DNA of 64,000 nt from Solwaraspora sp. WMMD792 (GTDB lineage: Bacteria; Actinomycetota; Actinomycetes; Mycobacteriales; Micromonosporaceae). The DNA is taken from assembly GCF_029626105.1 (NCBI RefSeq), contig NZ_JARUBH010000009.1, positions 1,736,001 to 1,800,000 of the forward strand, written 5' to 3'. The first letter of the stretch is position 1. The number at the start of each line of letters is the position of its first letter. The notes beneath the pieces were generated by a model, which saw only the letters and a list, made by a program, of their open reading frames with translations, did no database searches and was not told the origin of the DNA. Below are positions 1 to 8,244 of the stretch, piece by piece. The translations under genes were made by a program, and so were the position numbers.

Positions 1-555
1 CTCGTTCTGGATCGAGGTCACGTCGATGGTGACGCCCTGACTCTTCATGTACTGCACGTAGTCGTTGAGGTGGGTGGCGTAGTCGTCGTAGTAGTCGGTC
101 CTGAGTTTGCCGCCGTTGACCCGGCTGTTGTTGGTCTTGAAGTGCGCCGGAGCCGTCCATGGCGACGCGAGGATCTTGACGTCGGAGCCGTAGGACTTGG
201 CGGTCTGGAGGCTGCTCACCGGCCAGCTCCACTCGCTCGACGTCGGCGACACGACGGTCCGCACGATCGACAGGCCGAGCTGCCCCTGGCCCATGCCGAC
301 GAGTGTCTGGGTCTCGCTGGTCGTCCATTGGTCGCCGCCGCTGCTGAAGATCGGGGTGGCGGCACCGAACCCGTCGATCGTCTGGTACGACGAGCCGGTG
401 TTGACGGTGATGTCGGGCGTCGCGGCTATCGACGGTGGGGCGGTCAGGACGCCCGCCGCGGTGACCGCAGCGGTCACCGCGGCGAGTGCTGCCGCCGCGC
501 CGGTTCCGCGACGCAACTGGGACGGTGGGATGTTGCCACGGGGGGCGAGCCTCAT
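1..555 (-). CDS. Secreted GH30 glucuronoxylanase-like glycoside hydrolase, 5' part only
   Basis: The gene starts with ATG at 555-553 and runs off the left edge, leaving 185 residues. Residues 1-45 form a signal peptide: an Arg-rich start (MRLAPRGN), an Ala/Val core, and a likely cleavage after SIAA. The mature part begins DITVNTGSSYQTIDGFGAA, the opening strand of GH30/GH5-like xylanases and glucocerebrosidases. It continues through a TIM-barrel start containing ILASPWTAPAHFK and ends exactly at SIQNE, whose Glu is the family's general acid/base residue. The expected product is an exported enzyme that cuts glucuronoxylan. The nucleophile and any C-terminal carbohydrate-binding module lie outside the window. 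The small CBM2-like gene just upstream on the other strand suggests a shared plant-polysaccharide theme. Family assignment is firm; exact substrate is inferred. Confidence 0.88.
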   Translation of the reverse strand, partial: MRLAPRGNIPPSQLRRGTGAAAALAAVTAAVTAAGVLTAPPSIAATPDITVNTGSSYQTIDGFGAATPIFSSGGDQWTTSETQTLVGMGQGQLGLSIVRTVVSPTSSEWSWPVSSLQTAKSYGSDVKILASPWTAPAHFKTNNSRVNGGKLRTDYYDDYATHLNDYVQYMKSQGVTIDVTSIQNE

Positions 556-886
556 CAGGCTTCCTCTCCTCCGCCCGGCGCGATCCGGGCGGGACGGTCT
601 GGTTCCGTCGCCGTTGCCCTCGGCTCGGACTGTCAGCACTGCCGCTCCCGCCCACTCATCATAGACGCCCATCGTTCAAACTGGCTGTTTGGTGGGCAGC
701 CGACTCCCGACGGGCTTTCGGTGCCCTACGGAATACGTGGGTGAAACTCGCATATTTCCTACGGTGGTCCGGTCTGTCATGCGATTCGCGCATCACTTTA
801 TGCCGCAAGAAATGGCATTGAAGTGTGGCTATGTAAAGCCGTAGGGTCAGGTCACTTGGCAGAACTAGTGGATGGTGGTGGTCTCA
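556..886. promoter_or_regulatory. Divergent intergenic region between GH30 and CBM2 genes
   Basis: These 331 bases separate two divergently transcribed secreted-protein genes, so both promoters should lie here. The part from about 720 to 850 is clearly richer in A/T than its surroundings. The 7-base direct repeat CCTACGG occurs at 725-731 and 758-764, spaced 33 bases (three helical turns), which could be a regulator site. No clean -35/-10 pair or terminator was recognised. Confidence 0.35.
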
Positions 887-1252
887 ATGCGGAAGCTGCT
901 CGGCTTCGTCGCGGCACTGGCAATCGGTGTTTCCGCGACATTGTTCTTCGCGCCGTCGGCGCAGGCGACGACGGCAACATTCACCCAGACAAGTGCCTGG
1001 TCGACCGGTTATGTCGCCGAGATCGTGGTCACGAACGACTTCACCGTGCCGATCACCGGTTGGGAGGTGGCGTTCACGCTGCCGGCCGGGTCGACCATCT
1101 CCAGTGCGTGGAGTACCCAGGTGGCGACGACCACTCCGCACTACACGCTGATCAACACAAGTTGGAACGGATCCCTCGCGCCGGGGCAGTCCGTCGCCAT
1201 CGGGTTCGTGGTGACCGGCACCGGCCTGCCGACAATCCTCTGGCCGCTGTAG
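887..1252 (+). CDS. Small secreted CBM2-like carbohydrate-binding protein
   Basis: The 121-residue product starts MRKLLGF; an in-frame ATG 15 bases upstream is possible but neither has a strong ribosome site. It has a signal peptide ending near SAQA, then a single beta-sandwich domain of the CBM2 type. The marks are the Trp in QTSAWSTGY, ITGWEVAF, SAWST, NTSWNGSLAPGQSV and IGFVV, which match the usual order of strands and aromatic residues. The domain ends abruptly after TILWPL and lacks the C-terminal Cys of classical bacterial CBM2s, and no N-terminal Cys partner is visible, so it appears to be disulfide-free. No catalytic domain is attached. It may be a free-standing cellulose/xylan-binding or surface protein. 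Neighbourhood with the GH30 gene fits polysaccharide use. Confidence 0.72.
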   Translation: MRKLLGFVAALAIGVSATLFFAPSAQATTATFTQTSAWSTGYVAEIVVTNDFTVPITGWEVAFTLPAGSTISSAWSTQVATTTPHYTLINTSWNGSLAPGQSVAIGFVVTGTGLPTILWPL

Positions 1253-1440
1253 CGTCCGCACTCCGGCGTCGGAGCGCCCGCGGCGCTTCTGGCCGTAGCC
1301 GGTCCGACCGGGCATCCGGTCGGACCGGTGTGATCTCGCCCATCTTCCGCCCCGTCAGCGGCGGAAGATCCGGCCGGGGGATTGCGTACGCCGGTCCAGT
1401 GGTTACGGTCGGCTGACCGTACCGGTGGAAAAGCGGCGAG

Positions 1441-2781
1441 GTGACCTTGTCTGAGGTAGAGCGGAATCGGCCGACCGTGGCGCAACGCGCCCGCCGTACC
1501 GTCGATGTGGCACGTTTCGCGAGGTGGCTGGCGGGTCCGGCCGGCACCGGGCTCATCGGCGTCTTCTTCACCGTCGGCACCGCCGCGTTCAGCGCGGCCG
1601 GCGGGATCGCGCCTGACCTGGCCGCCGAAGGCTGGTCGCAGGGGCGGGACCGGGTCTGGTGGCTGGTCGTCTTCCTCTGTCTGGGGGTGGCGGCGGTCGC
1701 CGGTGGCGCGACGCTGTGGTGGTGGCGCAACCGGCTGCGGGAGACCCGGGGCATCGCGTACGTCGTCAACGAGACGGCCGCCGAGTGGACCCCGGAGCAG
1801 AAGGAAGGCTTCCTGAGCGAGGTACGGGACCAGTTCGCGGTGTTCCGGCCGGTGCCGCCGCTGCGTAGCTTCGACCGGACGGCGGTGTGGCCGCACGGCG
1901 AGGAGGCGACCCGCTGGGGTCGTGACATGGACGCCGTGGTTCGGCACTTCCAGGTCGCCAACCACGACCCGGACGGCCGGGACGCCGCATTGGACCGGTC
2001 GCTGTTCATGTGGGCACCGTGGCCGGTGGCGGTCGCGTTCGGACAGCGGACGACGACGCTCAGCCGGGGACGGGCGGTGCGGGTCCGTCAGCGGGACAGC
2101 TTCGGCCGCCAGGGCCCGGTGCGGGCGCGACCGGTCCAGGACGACGGACATTCTTTCCAGCAGCAGATCGAGCGCCCCGGCGACGGGCTGTTCGGCGAGT
2201 TGAACGTGCGACGTCACCAGGTGCGGCTGCAGATCAGCCGGAACGGTCAGCCAGGTACGGCGGCCGGACCGGAGCCGGTGCCGGCTACCGCGCCGGGGAC
2301 CGCGTTGGAACCGGTGCCTGAGGTGCTGCTGCTGGTGCTGCGGACCAACCACAACCGGTTCGGGCTGCTGCCGAGCCTGCCGGTGGACGTCACCGACCGG
2401 GCCGCCCACGACGACGCGGCGGCGGGCAGCCGCGAACCGGTCGTCTTCGAGATGCACGACGCGGTCGGTCTGGGACTGCCGGCGACGATGTCGACGGAGC
2501 TACGGGAGTGGCGTTACCTGCCGCCGCCCGGCGAGACCGAGCACCGGTGGGCGGACTATCCGGCGATCGTCGCGGCGGCAGCCCAGTGGGTGGCGGATCA
2601 GGCCGCCGCCGCGCCGGAGGCGATCGTCCTGCTCGGCGCGCAACTGCCGCAGGAGATCTCAGTCGGGCTCGGCATCTGGTCGGCCCGGCAGTACCGCTGG
2701 CCCCGGCACGTGTGGCCAATCTACTTCCAGCTTGGTGCGCAGTTCACGATCCCGCAGCTCGACCTGGGCCGCCCCACCTGA
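1441..2781 (+). CDS. Membrane protein with probable SAVED-type sensor domain (2TM-SAVED)
   Basis: This 446-residue protein starts at a GTG. Two hydrophobic helices lie at about residues 36-55 and 73-95, the second followed by WWWRNRLR, so the rest should face the cytosol. The long soluble part is not enzymatic by any motif I can see. Its last ~190 residues have the look of a SAVED domain, the sensor of cyclic oligonucleotides: a strand (EVLLLVLRTNHN), a helix ending in ADQAAAAPEA, then VLLGAQLPQEISVGLG, which corresponds to the conserved Pro...Ala/Ser...Leu-Gly core, and finally a strand (VWPIYF). Two-helix SAVED proteins are known CBASS effectors that disrupt membranes. There is no CD-NTase nearby, but a Cas10 with an intact cyclase motif lies ~10 kb away. 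Assignment is by pattern only. Confidence 0.45.
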   Translation: MTLSEVERNRPTVAQRARRTVDVARFARWLAGPAGTGLIGVFFTVGTAAFSAAGGIAPDLAAEGWSQGRDRVWWLVVFLCLGVAAVAGGATLWWWRNRLRETRGIAYVVNETAAEWTPEQKEGFLSEVRDQFAVFRPVPPLRSFDRTAVWPHGEEATRWGRDMDAVVRHFQVANHDPDGRDAALDRSLFMWAPWPVAVAFGQRTTTLSRGRAVRVRQRDSFGRQGPVRARPVQDDGHSFQQQIERPGDGLFGELNVRRHQVRLQISRNGQPGTAAGPEPVPATAPGTALEPVPEVLLLVLRTNHNRFGLLPSLPVDVTDRAAHDDAAAGSREPVVFEMHDAVGLGLPATMSTELREWRYLPPPGETEHRWADYPAIVAAAAQWVADQAAAAPEAIVLLGAQLPQEISVGLGIWSARQYRWPRHVWPIYFQLGAQFTIPQLDLGRPT

Positions 2782-2870
2782 CGGGTGCTCCACCTGACAG
2801 GTACTCCACCTGACGGCTGCCCGACCGGTCACCGCCAGCCAGGCGACACCGCCCAGCTACTGGCGGCTGG

Positions 2871-2898
2871 ATAATCTCTGACTATAGTCAGAGATTAT
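2871..2898. promoter_or_regulatory. Perfect 28-base palindrome overlapping the MarR-fusion start codon
   Basis: The two 14-base arms (left arm ATAATCTCTGACTA) are exact reverse complements with no loop. The right arm ends inside the ATG at 2897-2899. The centre contains TATAGT (2884-2889), a fair -10 element placed so that transcription would begin at or near the start codon. MarR-family regulators bind such palindromes, so this is very probably the autoregulatory operator, and the transcript is probably leaderless because no Shine-Dalgarno sequence precedes the ATG. Confidence 0.82.
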
Positions 2899-4702
2899 GA
2901 GCTTGGAGTCCCGGATCCAGACCATCCGCGCGTTCAACCGCGACGTCACCGAACGACTCGGCGTGCTGGAGGACCGCTACCTGACAACCGACCGGCCGCT
3001 GAGCCTCGACCGTCTGCTATGGGAGATCGGCGCCGCCGGCATCGAGGTCCGTGAGCTGCGCAGCCGCCTCGGGCTCGACTCCGGCTACACCAGCCGGCAG
3101 CTGCGCGCACTCGAGCAGGAAGGGCTGGTCGTCGTGTCCCCTTCGGAACACGACAGCCGGGTCCGCCGGGCGACCCTCACCCCGTCGGGGTTGGCGGAGC
3201 TGGCGGTGCTGGACCGGCTCTCCGACGAACTGGTCGGCACGATCCTGGCGCCGTTGACCGAGCGCCAACGCGACGAACTCGCCGCCGCGACCGAGACCGT
3301 ACGCCGCCTGTTCACCGCCTCCACGGTCGCGATCGCCGCCGCCGATCCAGCCTCGGAACCGGCGCGATGGGCGGTCGACGCGTACCGCCGCACGCTCGAC
3401 GACCGGTTCGACGGCGGGTTCCAGCCGGACCGGGCCGTACCCACCGCCGACGACGCGCTGCGTCCCCCGTCCGGGCTGTTCCTGCTCGCGACGCTGAAGG
3501 ACCGCCCCGTCGGATGCGTCGGCGTCACCAAGGTCGACGACACGTCGGCGGAGATCCGCCGGCTCTGGGTGTCGTCCGAGCTGCGCGGGCTGGGGATCGG
3601 GCGGCGGCTGCTCGCCGCGGCCGAGGACGCCGCGACGTCGCTCGGGGCGGGCGTCGTACGACTGGACACCAACCGGTCGCTCACCGAGGCGATCGGCCTG
3701 TACCGGGCCGCCGGGTACGACGAGACCGTCCCGTTCAACGACCAGCCGTACGCGCACCACTGGTTCGCCAAGTCGCTGACCGGCGAGTCGCTGCCCGGTG
3801 GCGGCGCCGGTGCCCCGCCCGGCCGCGTCGGGTTCCTCGGCCTGGGCATCATGGGGCTGCCGATGGCCCGCCGGCTCGCCCGCAGTGGCGTCGGGCTGAC
3901 CGTGTGGAGCCGTACCCCGAAGTCCGACGACGAGCTCGCGGCTGCCGGCGCCCGCACCGCCGCGAACGTCCCGGAGGTGTTCGCGCAATGCGACACGGTG
4001 ATCGTGATGCTGCGCAACGAATCCGCCGTCGATCAGGTCCTGCGCAACGTGCCCGGCGGGATCGCCGGCCTCGTCCCCGGCCGCACCATCGTCAACATGG
4101 GAACCCTGTCTCCCGAATACTCCAAGGCGCTGGCCGACGAGGTCGAAAAGGCCGGCGGACACTACGTCGAAGCCCCGGTCTCCGGCTCCCGCCGCCCAGC
4201 GGAGGACGGCAAACTGGTCGCCATGGTGGCGGGCCGCCCCGACGACGTCCGGCGCACCGTCGCGCTGCTCGACCCGATGTGCGCGCAGGTCACCGTCTGC
4301 GGGCCGGTGCCGTCCGGGATCACGATGAAGCTCGCCGTCAACGTGTTCCTGATCGCCCTCGTGACCGGCCTCGCCGAGGCGTTCCACTTCGCCGACCGGC
4401 ACGGTCTTGACCGGCAGTTGCTGCGTGGCATCCTCGACGCAGGGCAGATGTCTTCCCCGATCTCCCGGGTCAAGACGGCGAAGCTGGTCGGCGACGACCT
4501 TACCGCGCAGGCGGCCATCGCCGACGTACGGATGAACGCCGAGCTCATCGTCGACGCGGCCGCCGCGGCGGGGGCGGGTGTCCCGCTCAGCGAGCTGTGC
4601 CGCGCGCTCTACGCCGACGCGGTCCGCCGTGGCGACGGAGCCCTCGACATGGTCGGCGTCATCCGTACCATCGCCGCCGGACAGCAGGACCACCCTCGGT
4701 GA
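2897..4702 (+). CDS. Fused MarR regulator - GNAT acetyltransferase - beta-hydroxyacid dehydrogenase
   Basis: One continuous 601-residue frame carries three domains. Residues ~1-145 are a MarR winged helix (SGYTSRQLRALEQEGLV as recognition region). Residues ~160-300 are a GNAT fold with the acetyl-CoA loop RGLGIGRRLL and the strand VRLDTNRSL. From ~311 there is a complete NAD(P)-dependent 3-hydroxyisobutyrate-dehydrogenase-like enzyme: Rossmann motif GFLGLGIMGLPMA, substrate loop EAPVSGSRRP, and the catalytic Lys in GITMKLAVN. MarR-GNAT fusions are common in actinobacteria; the added dehydrogenase is unusual. The MarR part presumably senses a metabolite and binds the palindrome over its own start. 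The acetyltransferase and dehydrogenase substrates cannot be read from the sequence. No frameshift is visible, and linkers (GESLPGGGAGAPPG) are Gly/Pro-rich as expected of real fusions. Confidence 0.85.
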   Translation: MSLESRIQTIRAFNRDVTERLGVLEDRYLTTDRPLSLDRLLWEIGAAGIEVRELRSRLGLDSGYTSRQLRALEQEGLVVVSPSEHDSRVRRATLTPSGLAELAVLDRLSDELVGTILAPLTERQRDELAAATETVRRLFTASTVAIAAADPASEPARWAVDAYRRTLDDRFDGGFQPDRAVPTADDALRPPSGLFLLATLKDRPVGCVGVTKVDDTSAEIRRLWVSSELRGLGIGRRLLAAAEDAATSLGAGVVRLDTNRSLTEAIGLYRAAGYDETVPFNDQPYAHHWFAKSLTGESLPGGGAGAPPGRVGFLGLGIMGLPMARRLARSGVGLTVWSRTPKSDDELAAAGARTAANVPEVFAQCDTVIVMLRNESAVDQVLRNVPGGIAGLVPGRTIVNMGTLSPEYSKALADEVEKAGGHYVEAPVSGSRRPAEDGKLVAMVAGRPDDVRRTVALLDPMCAQVTVCGPVPSGITMKLAVNVFLIALVTGLAEAFHFADRHGLDRQLLRGILDAGQMSSPISRVKTAKLVGDDLTAQAAIADVRMNAELIVDAAAAAGAGVPLSELCRALYADAVRRGDGALDMVGVIRTIAAGQQDHPR

Positions 4703-4747
4703 GGACGGTACGGCCACGGCGCACACCACAGGCGTGGGCGACGCCCG

Positions 4748-6061
4748 TCACCCGTGGCGGCGCCGCCAGCCGCTCTCCTCCCGTTCCAGGGCCTGCTGCT
4801 CGGCCAGCCGGTGTTCGCGCAGCCGGTGCCGCGAGGCCCCGGCCCGCCGGCTGTCGGCGGCGACACCGGCGACGGTGATCGCGGTGAGCAGCAGCAGCGC
4901 TGCGAACGCCGGGATCCGGGCGACCACCGGCAGCAGCGCGGCGAGCAGCAGGACGGGTACGGCCAGGCTGGCGGCGACGCTGCGGACGGTCCGTAGCTGA
5001 AAGGCCGACAACGCCACCAGGTAGAGCAGCACCCCGCCGTACAGCGCGCGCAGATGGATCGGCTCGAGCGGGGCGTCTTCGCCGGTCGACGCCGTCCCGG
5101 CCAGGTAGGCCAACGTCTGCTTCAACCCGAGGGAGAGCAGGATGATGCCGAACAGCATGGGCAGGTGCAGCAGGGTGTAGCCGTCGCGGGCGAGCCGGTC
5201 ACGGGGTAGCCCGTGGGTGTGGTGCAGCACCTGCTCCGCCGCGTACGACCGGGTGTCGAAGTACGCCCACCACAAGGCGCAGATCAGGGCGATGCCGAGC
5301 AGCGTCGCGGTGATCACCGGTACGGTGCCTGGCGCCCCGATCGCGGCACCGGAACCGAGCCCGAGCGACAGCAGCGCCTCACCGAACCCGATGAGGACGA
5401 TCTGCGCGTGCCGTTCCGTCCAGTGCCCGGCGGAGACCACCGCGAACGGTTCGAGGCGGACGGTGGTCAGGTACGCGACGCCGACGCCGAGCGTCCAGAC
5501 CAGCAGGAGCGTGGCGACGCCCTCGCCGGGCCACCCCAGGAGCGGTAGCACCGCGGCGACGAACAGCAGCGCGGTACTGGCGGCCAGCACCGGCGTGTCC
5601 CTCCACCAGGTGCCCAGCAGTTCGGGGTGGGTCCTCGCGGCGACGCGCAGCGCCGCAGCTTCCAACAACCAGATCAGCAGGTAACAGGTGGGAAAAATGA
5701 ACTCGCCGGGAATGACCTGCGGGACGCCGGGCTGTGCCTGCGGCGGCTCGTCACCGAGGCCGGGCAGCGTCGCCACCGAGATGAAGACGATCGCCATGAT
5801 GGTGAAGCCGTGGATCGGCATGATTCCCCAGTCGGCCCGGAGATTGTTTCCCAGCAGGGCGAACCGGGACCAGACCAGCCAGAGCACCGCGAGGAGCAGA
5901 AAGATCGCCACCAGTCCGAACGGTTCGAGGTCCTCGACCGAGGCAGTGGTCACGTGGATGAAGGCGAACACGAAAACCAGGTCGTAGAACAACTCGAGGC
6001 GAGAGACCTTCATGCCCGGCGCGGCGGGCATGACCGGAGATGTCGGTTTTGTGGCTTCCAC
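4748..6061 (-). CDS. LtrA family polytopic membrane protein
   Basis: The protein belongs to the low-temperature-requirement A (LtrA) family of bacterial membrane proteins of unknown biochemical role. The diagnostic start VSRLELFYDLVFVFAFIHV is present, followed by about ten hydrophobic segments and GHWTERHAQIVLIGFGEALLSLG, the family's central signature. The C-terminus is short, basic and cytosolic (RRAGASRHRLREHR). I place the start at the GTG at 6061-6059 because it is preceded by CATACT at a distance fitting a leaderless transcript. An upstream frame is open to 6160 and ATGs at 6031 and 6013 are alternatives; none has a good ribosome site. The gene converges with the MarR fusion, separated by 45 bases. 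Confidence 0.85.
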   Translation of the reverse strand: MEATKPTSPVMPAAPGMKVSRLELFYDLVFVFAFIHVTTASVEDLEPFGLVAIFLLLAVLWLVWSRFALLGNNLRADWGIMPIHGFTIMAIVFISVATLPGLGDEPPQAQPGVPQVIPGEFIFPTCYLLIWLLEAAALRVAARTHPELLGTWWRDTPVLAASTALLFVAAVLPLLGWPGEGVATLLLVWTLGVGVAYLTTVRLEPFAVVSAGHWTERHAQIVLIGFGEALLSLGLGSGAAIGAPGTVPVITATLLGIALICALWWAYFDTRSYAAEQVLHHTHGLPRDRLARDGYTLLHLPMLFGIILLSLGLKQTLAYLAGTASTGEDAPLEPIHLRALYGGVLLYLVALSAFQLRTVRSVAASLAVPVLLLAALLPVVARIPAFAALLLLTAITVAGVAADSRRAGASRHRLREHRLAEQQALEREESGWRRRHG

Positions 6062-6173
6062 GACCGACAGTATGCGACGGAGGCTGGGCTTCCGAGCCCG
6101 GAACGTTTGCTGCGCGAAGTCGAGGGAACCGCCATTGTCGTCAAACCGGCTCCGAGACAACCATGTGGGTTCC

Positions 6174-6258
6174 CTCGATCGGCTGGCGTGCTCGATCGGC
6201 TGGCGTGCTCGATCGGCTGGCGTGCTCGATCGGCTGGCGTGCTCGATCGGGTGGCGTG
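6174..6258. repeat. Five tandem copies of a 17-base repeat
   Basis: The unit CTCGATCGGCTGGCGTG occurs at 6174, 6191, 6208 and 6225 without change and at 6242 with one substitution (GGCTGG to GGGTGG). The array lies in the gap between the 3' end of the LysR gene and the 5' end of the LtrA gene, both on the minus strand, so it is outside confident coding sequence. The unit contains the self-complementary CGATCG. It may be a slippage-prone minisatellite or a set of protein-binding sites upstream of the LtrA gene. Confidence 0.9.
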
Positions 6259-6276
6259 GCGGGCGACCGCCCCCGG

Positions 6277-7155
6277 TCAGGATCGGGGGCGGAGTCCGTC
6301 GATGGACAGCAGTGCGGTCGCGGCGGTGCTCGGGTGCCGGCCGCTCGCGGTGGCCACCGCGACGTTCCAGTGCGGCGCGTCGGTGATCGGCACGAAGCGC
6401 GCGGCGGTCCGCTTGGTGGTGAAAAACTGCGGCACGACGGCGACACCCAGCCCGTGACTGACCAGGTCGAGCAGCCAGTGCACGTCGTTGACCTCAAAGG
6501 CGACCCGGCGATCGACACCGGCGACGGCCATCGCCTGGTCGACGACGTCCCGGCTGATCCAGCCCGGGGAGAAGTCGACGAAGGTCTCACCGCCCAGCTC
6601 GCCCAGGTCGACCTTGGCGCGATCGCCCAGCGGATGCCCCGGCCCGCAGGCCAGCACCATCGGCTCGGCCCGGATCGGGGCCAGCGTGACGCCGGCCGGT
6701 GCGCTGGCCGGCATCGACACGAACGCCAGGTCGAGGTCGCCGGTGCGGACCCGTTCGACCAGGTCCGGTGACCCGCCCTGGCGGAGTCGGATCTCGACGC
6801 CGGGGTGGGCGGCGTGGAACCGGGCCAGCGCCGCCGGCAGATCGACCGCGCCCAGGCACTGCAGCGTGCCGACCGCCAGCCGGCCGCGCAGCAGCCCCCG
6901 GACAGCGGCCACCGCGTCCTTGGCAGCGGCGACGTTGGCCAGGGCGTGCCGGGCCTGGGTGAGCAGCGCCCGGCCCTCGTTGGTCAGCTCGACGCTGCGG
7001 GTGTTGCGGACGAACAGGCTGGCGCCCAGCTCCCGTTCCAGCGAGCGGATGGAGGCCGACAGGCCGGACTGCGCGACGTGCATCCGCTCGGCGGCCCGGG
7101 TGAAGTGCCGCTCCTCGGCGACCGCCACGAAGTACTCGAGCTGACGCAGCTCCAC
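6277..7155 (-). CDS. LysR family transcriptional regulator
   Basis: This 292-residue protein has the standard LysR layout. Residues 1-60 form the winged helix-turn-helix (ELRQLEYFVAVAEERHFTRAA, VAQSGLSASIRSLE), and ~90-290 form the periplasmic-binding-like effector domain (LRGRLAVGTLQCLG, then LDLAFVSMP). It is divergent from the aldo-keto reductase gene; the 130 bases between them should contain both promoters and LysR sites. By analogy with other divergent pairs it probably controls the reductase in response to a small-molecule inducer, and represses itself. The inducer cannot be inferred. Confidence 0.92.
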   Translation of the reverse strand: MELRQLEYFVAVAEERHFTRAAERMHVAQSGLSASIRSLERELGASLFVRNTRSVELTNEGRALLTQARHALANVAAAKDAVAAVRGLLRGRLAVGTLQCLGAVDLPAALARFHAAHPGVEIRLRQGGSPDLVERVRTGDLDLAFVSMPASAPAGVTLAPIRAEPMVLACGPGHPLGDRAKVDLGELGGETFVDFSPGWISRDVVDQAMAVAGVDRRVAFEVNDVHWLLDLVSHGLGVAVVPQFFTTKRTAARFVPITDAPHWNVAVATASGRHPSTAATALLSIDGLRPRS

Positions 7156-7287
7156 GATTCATCACCAAGACTGATCGCCAGGATCGGATCCTTCTGTTGG
7201 ACAGCTTAACCACGGGGTAGGAGGGTGGAACCCGGGCGCGTGGGGTACGACAACCGCGCCCACGGACCATCCTGTAGAGGAGACTGC

Positions 7288-8151
7288 ATGCACACCCGCC
7301 ACATCGGTGACGTCGGCGTCGGCGCGATCGGCCTCGGCGGCATGCCGATGTCGATCGAGGGCCGGCCCGACGAGCAGCGGTCGATCGCCACGATCCACGC
7401 CGCGCTGGACGCCGGTGTCACCCTGATCGACACCGCTGACGCCTATCACCTGTACGCCGACGACGTCGGCCACAACGAGTCGTTGATCGCCCGCGCCGTG
7501 GCGACCTTCAGCGGTGACACGTCCGACGTGCTGATCGCCACGAAGGGCGGTCACCTGCGGCCCGGCGACGGCTCGTGGACCAAGAACGGCTCGCCCGACT
7601 ACCTGAAGAGCGCCTGCGAGGCGTCGCTGAAACGGCTCGGCGTCGAAGCCATCGGCCTCTACCAGTTCCACCGGCCCGACCCCACCGTGCCGTACGCGGA
7701 CTCGATCGGCGCCATCCGGGACCTGCTCGACGCCGGGAAGATCCGGCTCGCCGGCATCTCCAACGCCGACCCGGAGCAGATCCGGCTCGCCAACGACATC
7801 CTCGGCGGCCGGCTGGTCAGCGTACAGAACCAGTTCTCCCCGGCCTTCCGCTCCAGCGAGCCGGAGCTGGAGCTCTGCGCCGAGCTGGGCATCGCGTTCC
7901 TGCCGTGGAGCCCGCTCGGCGGCATCGGCAGCGCCGCCGACCTGGGGTCGCGGTTCGCGGCGTTCGCCGAGGTCGCGAAGGAGTACGGGGTCAGCCCGCA
8001 GCAGGTCTGCCTGGCCTGGCTGCTGGCGAAGGCACCGGTCGTGGTCCCGATCCCCGGAGCGTCACGCCCGGAGACGATCCGTGACTCGGCGGCCGCCGCC
8101 GACCTCGAACTGTCGGCCGAACACCTGGCCCGCCTCGACCAACCCGCCTGA
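7288..8151 (+). CDS. Aldo/keto reductase family oxidoreductase
   Basis: The start is the ATG at 7288, preceded by AGAGGAG at the right distance; the frame is open further upstream but has no ribosome site there. The 287-residue product is a monomeric TIM-barrel NADPH-dependent reductase. The catalytic tetrad can be followed as Asp in LIDTADAY, the Tyr in the same motif, Lys in LIATKGGH, and His in LYQFHRPDP. The NADP-binding C-terminal part has PIPGASRPETIRDSA. This sequence type belongs to the AKR11/YdbC-like group that reduces aldehydes and pyridoxal-like carbonyls. It faces a divergent LysR regulator and ends at a strong hairpin shared with the CRISPR operon. Confidence 0.92.
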   Translation: MHTRHIGDVGVGAIGLGGMPMSIEGRPDEQRSIATIHAALDAGVTLIDTADAYHLYADDVGHNESLIARAVATFSGDTSDVLIATKGGHLRPGDGSWTKNGSPDYLKSACEASLKRLGVEAIGLYQFHRPDPTVPYADSIGAIRDLLDAGKIRLAGISNADPEQIRLANDILGGRLVSVQNQFSPAFRSSEPELELCAELGIAFLPWSPLGGIGSAADLGSRFAAFAEVAKEYGVSPQQVCLAWLLAKAPVVVPIPGASRPETIRDSAAAADLELSAEHLARLDQPA

Positions 8152-8177
8152 CCGACCGGCCCCGCCCGCACCATGCG

Positions 8178-8244
8178 CAAGATCAAGTGAAGGCCAGATA
8201 CCTAACAACCGCCGGTCAAGGTATCTGGCCTTCAATTGATCTTG
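8178..8244. terminator. Bidirectional terminator between aldo-keto reductase and CRISPR effector operon
   Basis: The arms at 8178-8203 and 8219-8244 are 26 bases each and pair with one mismatch around a 15-base loop. The hairpin stands between two convergent transcripts and includes the last codons of csx19 on the minus strand. It is unusually long and AT-richer than the surroundings, so it is a strong structural element, although no long U-run follows. Confidence 0.8.

Noticed and set aside
4703-4747. Weak hairpin GGGCG-CGCCC between the MarR fusion and LtrA genes
   Set aside because: The stem is only about 5 base pairs with a tiny loop; too weak to call a terminator.
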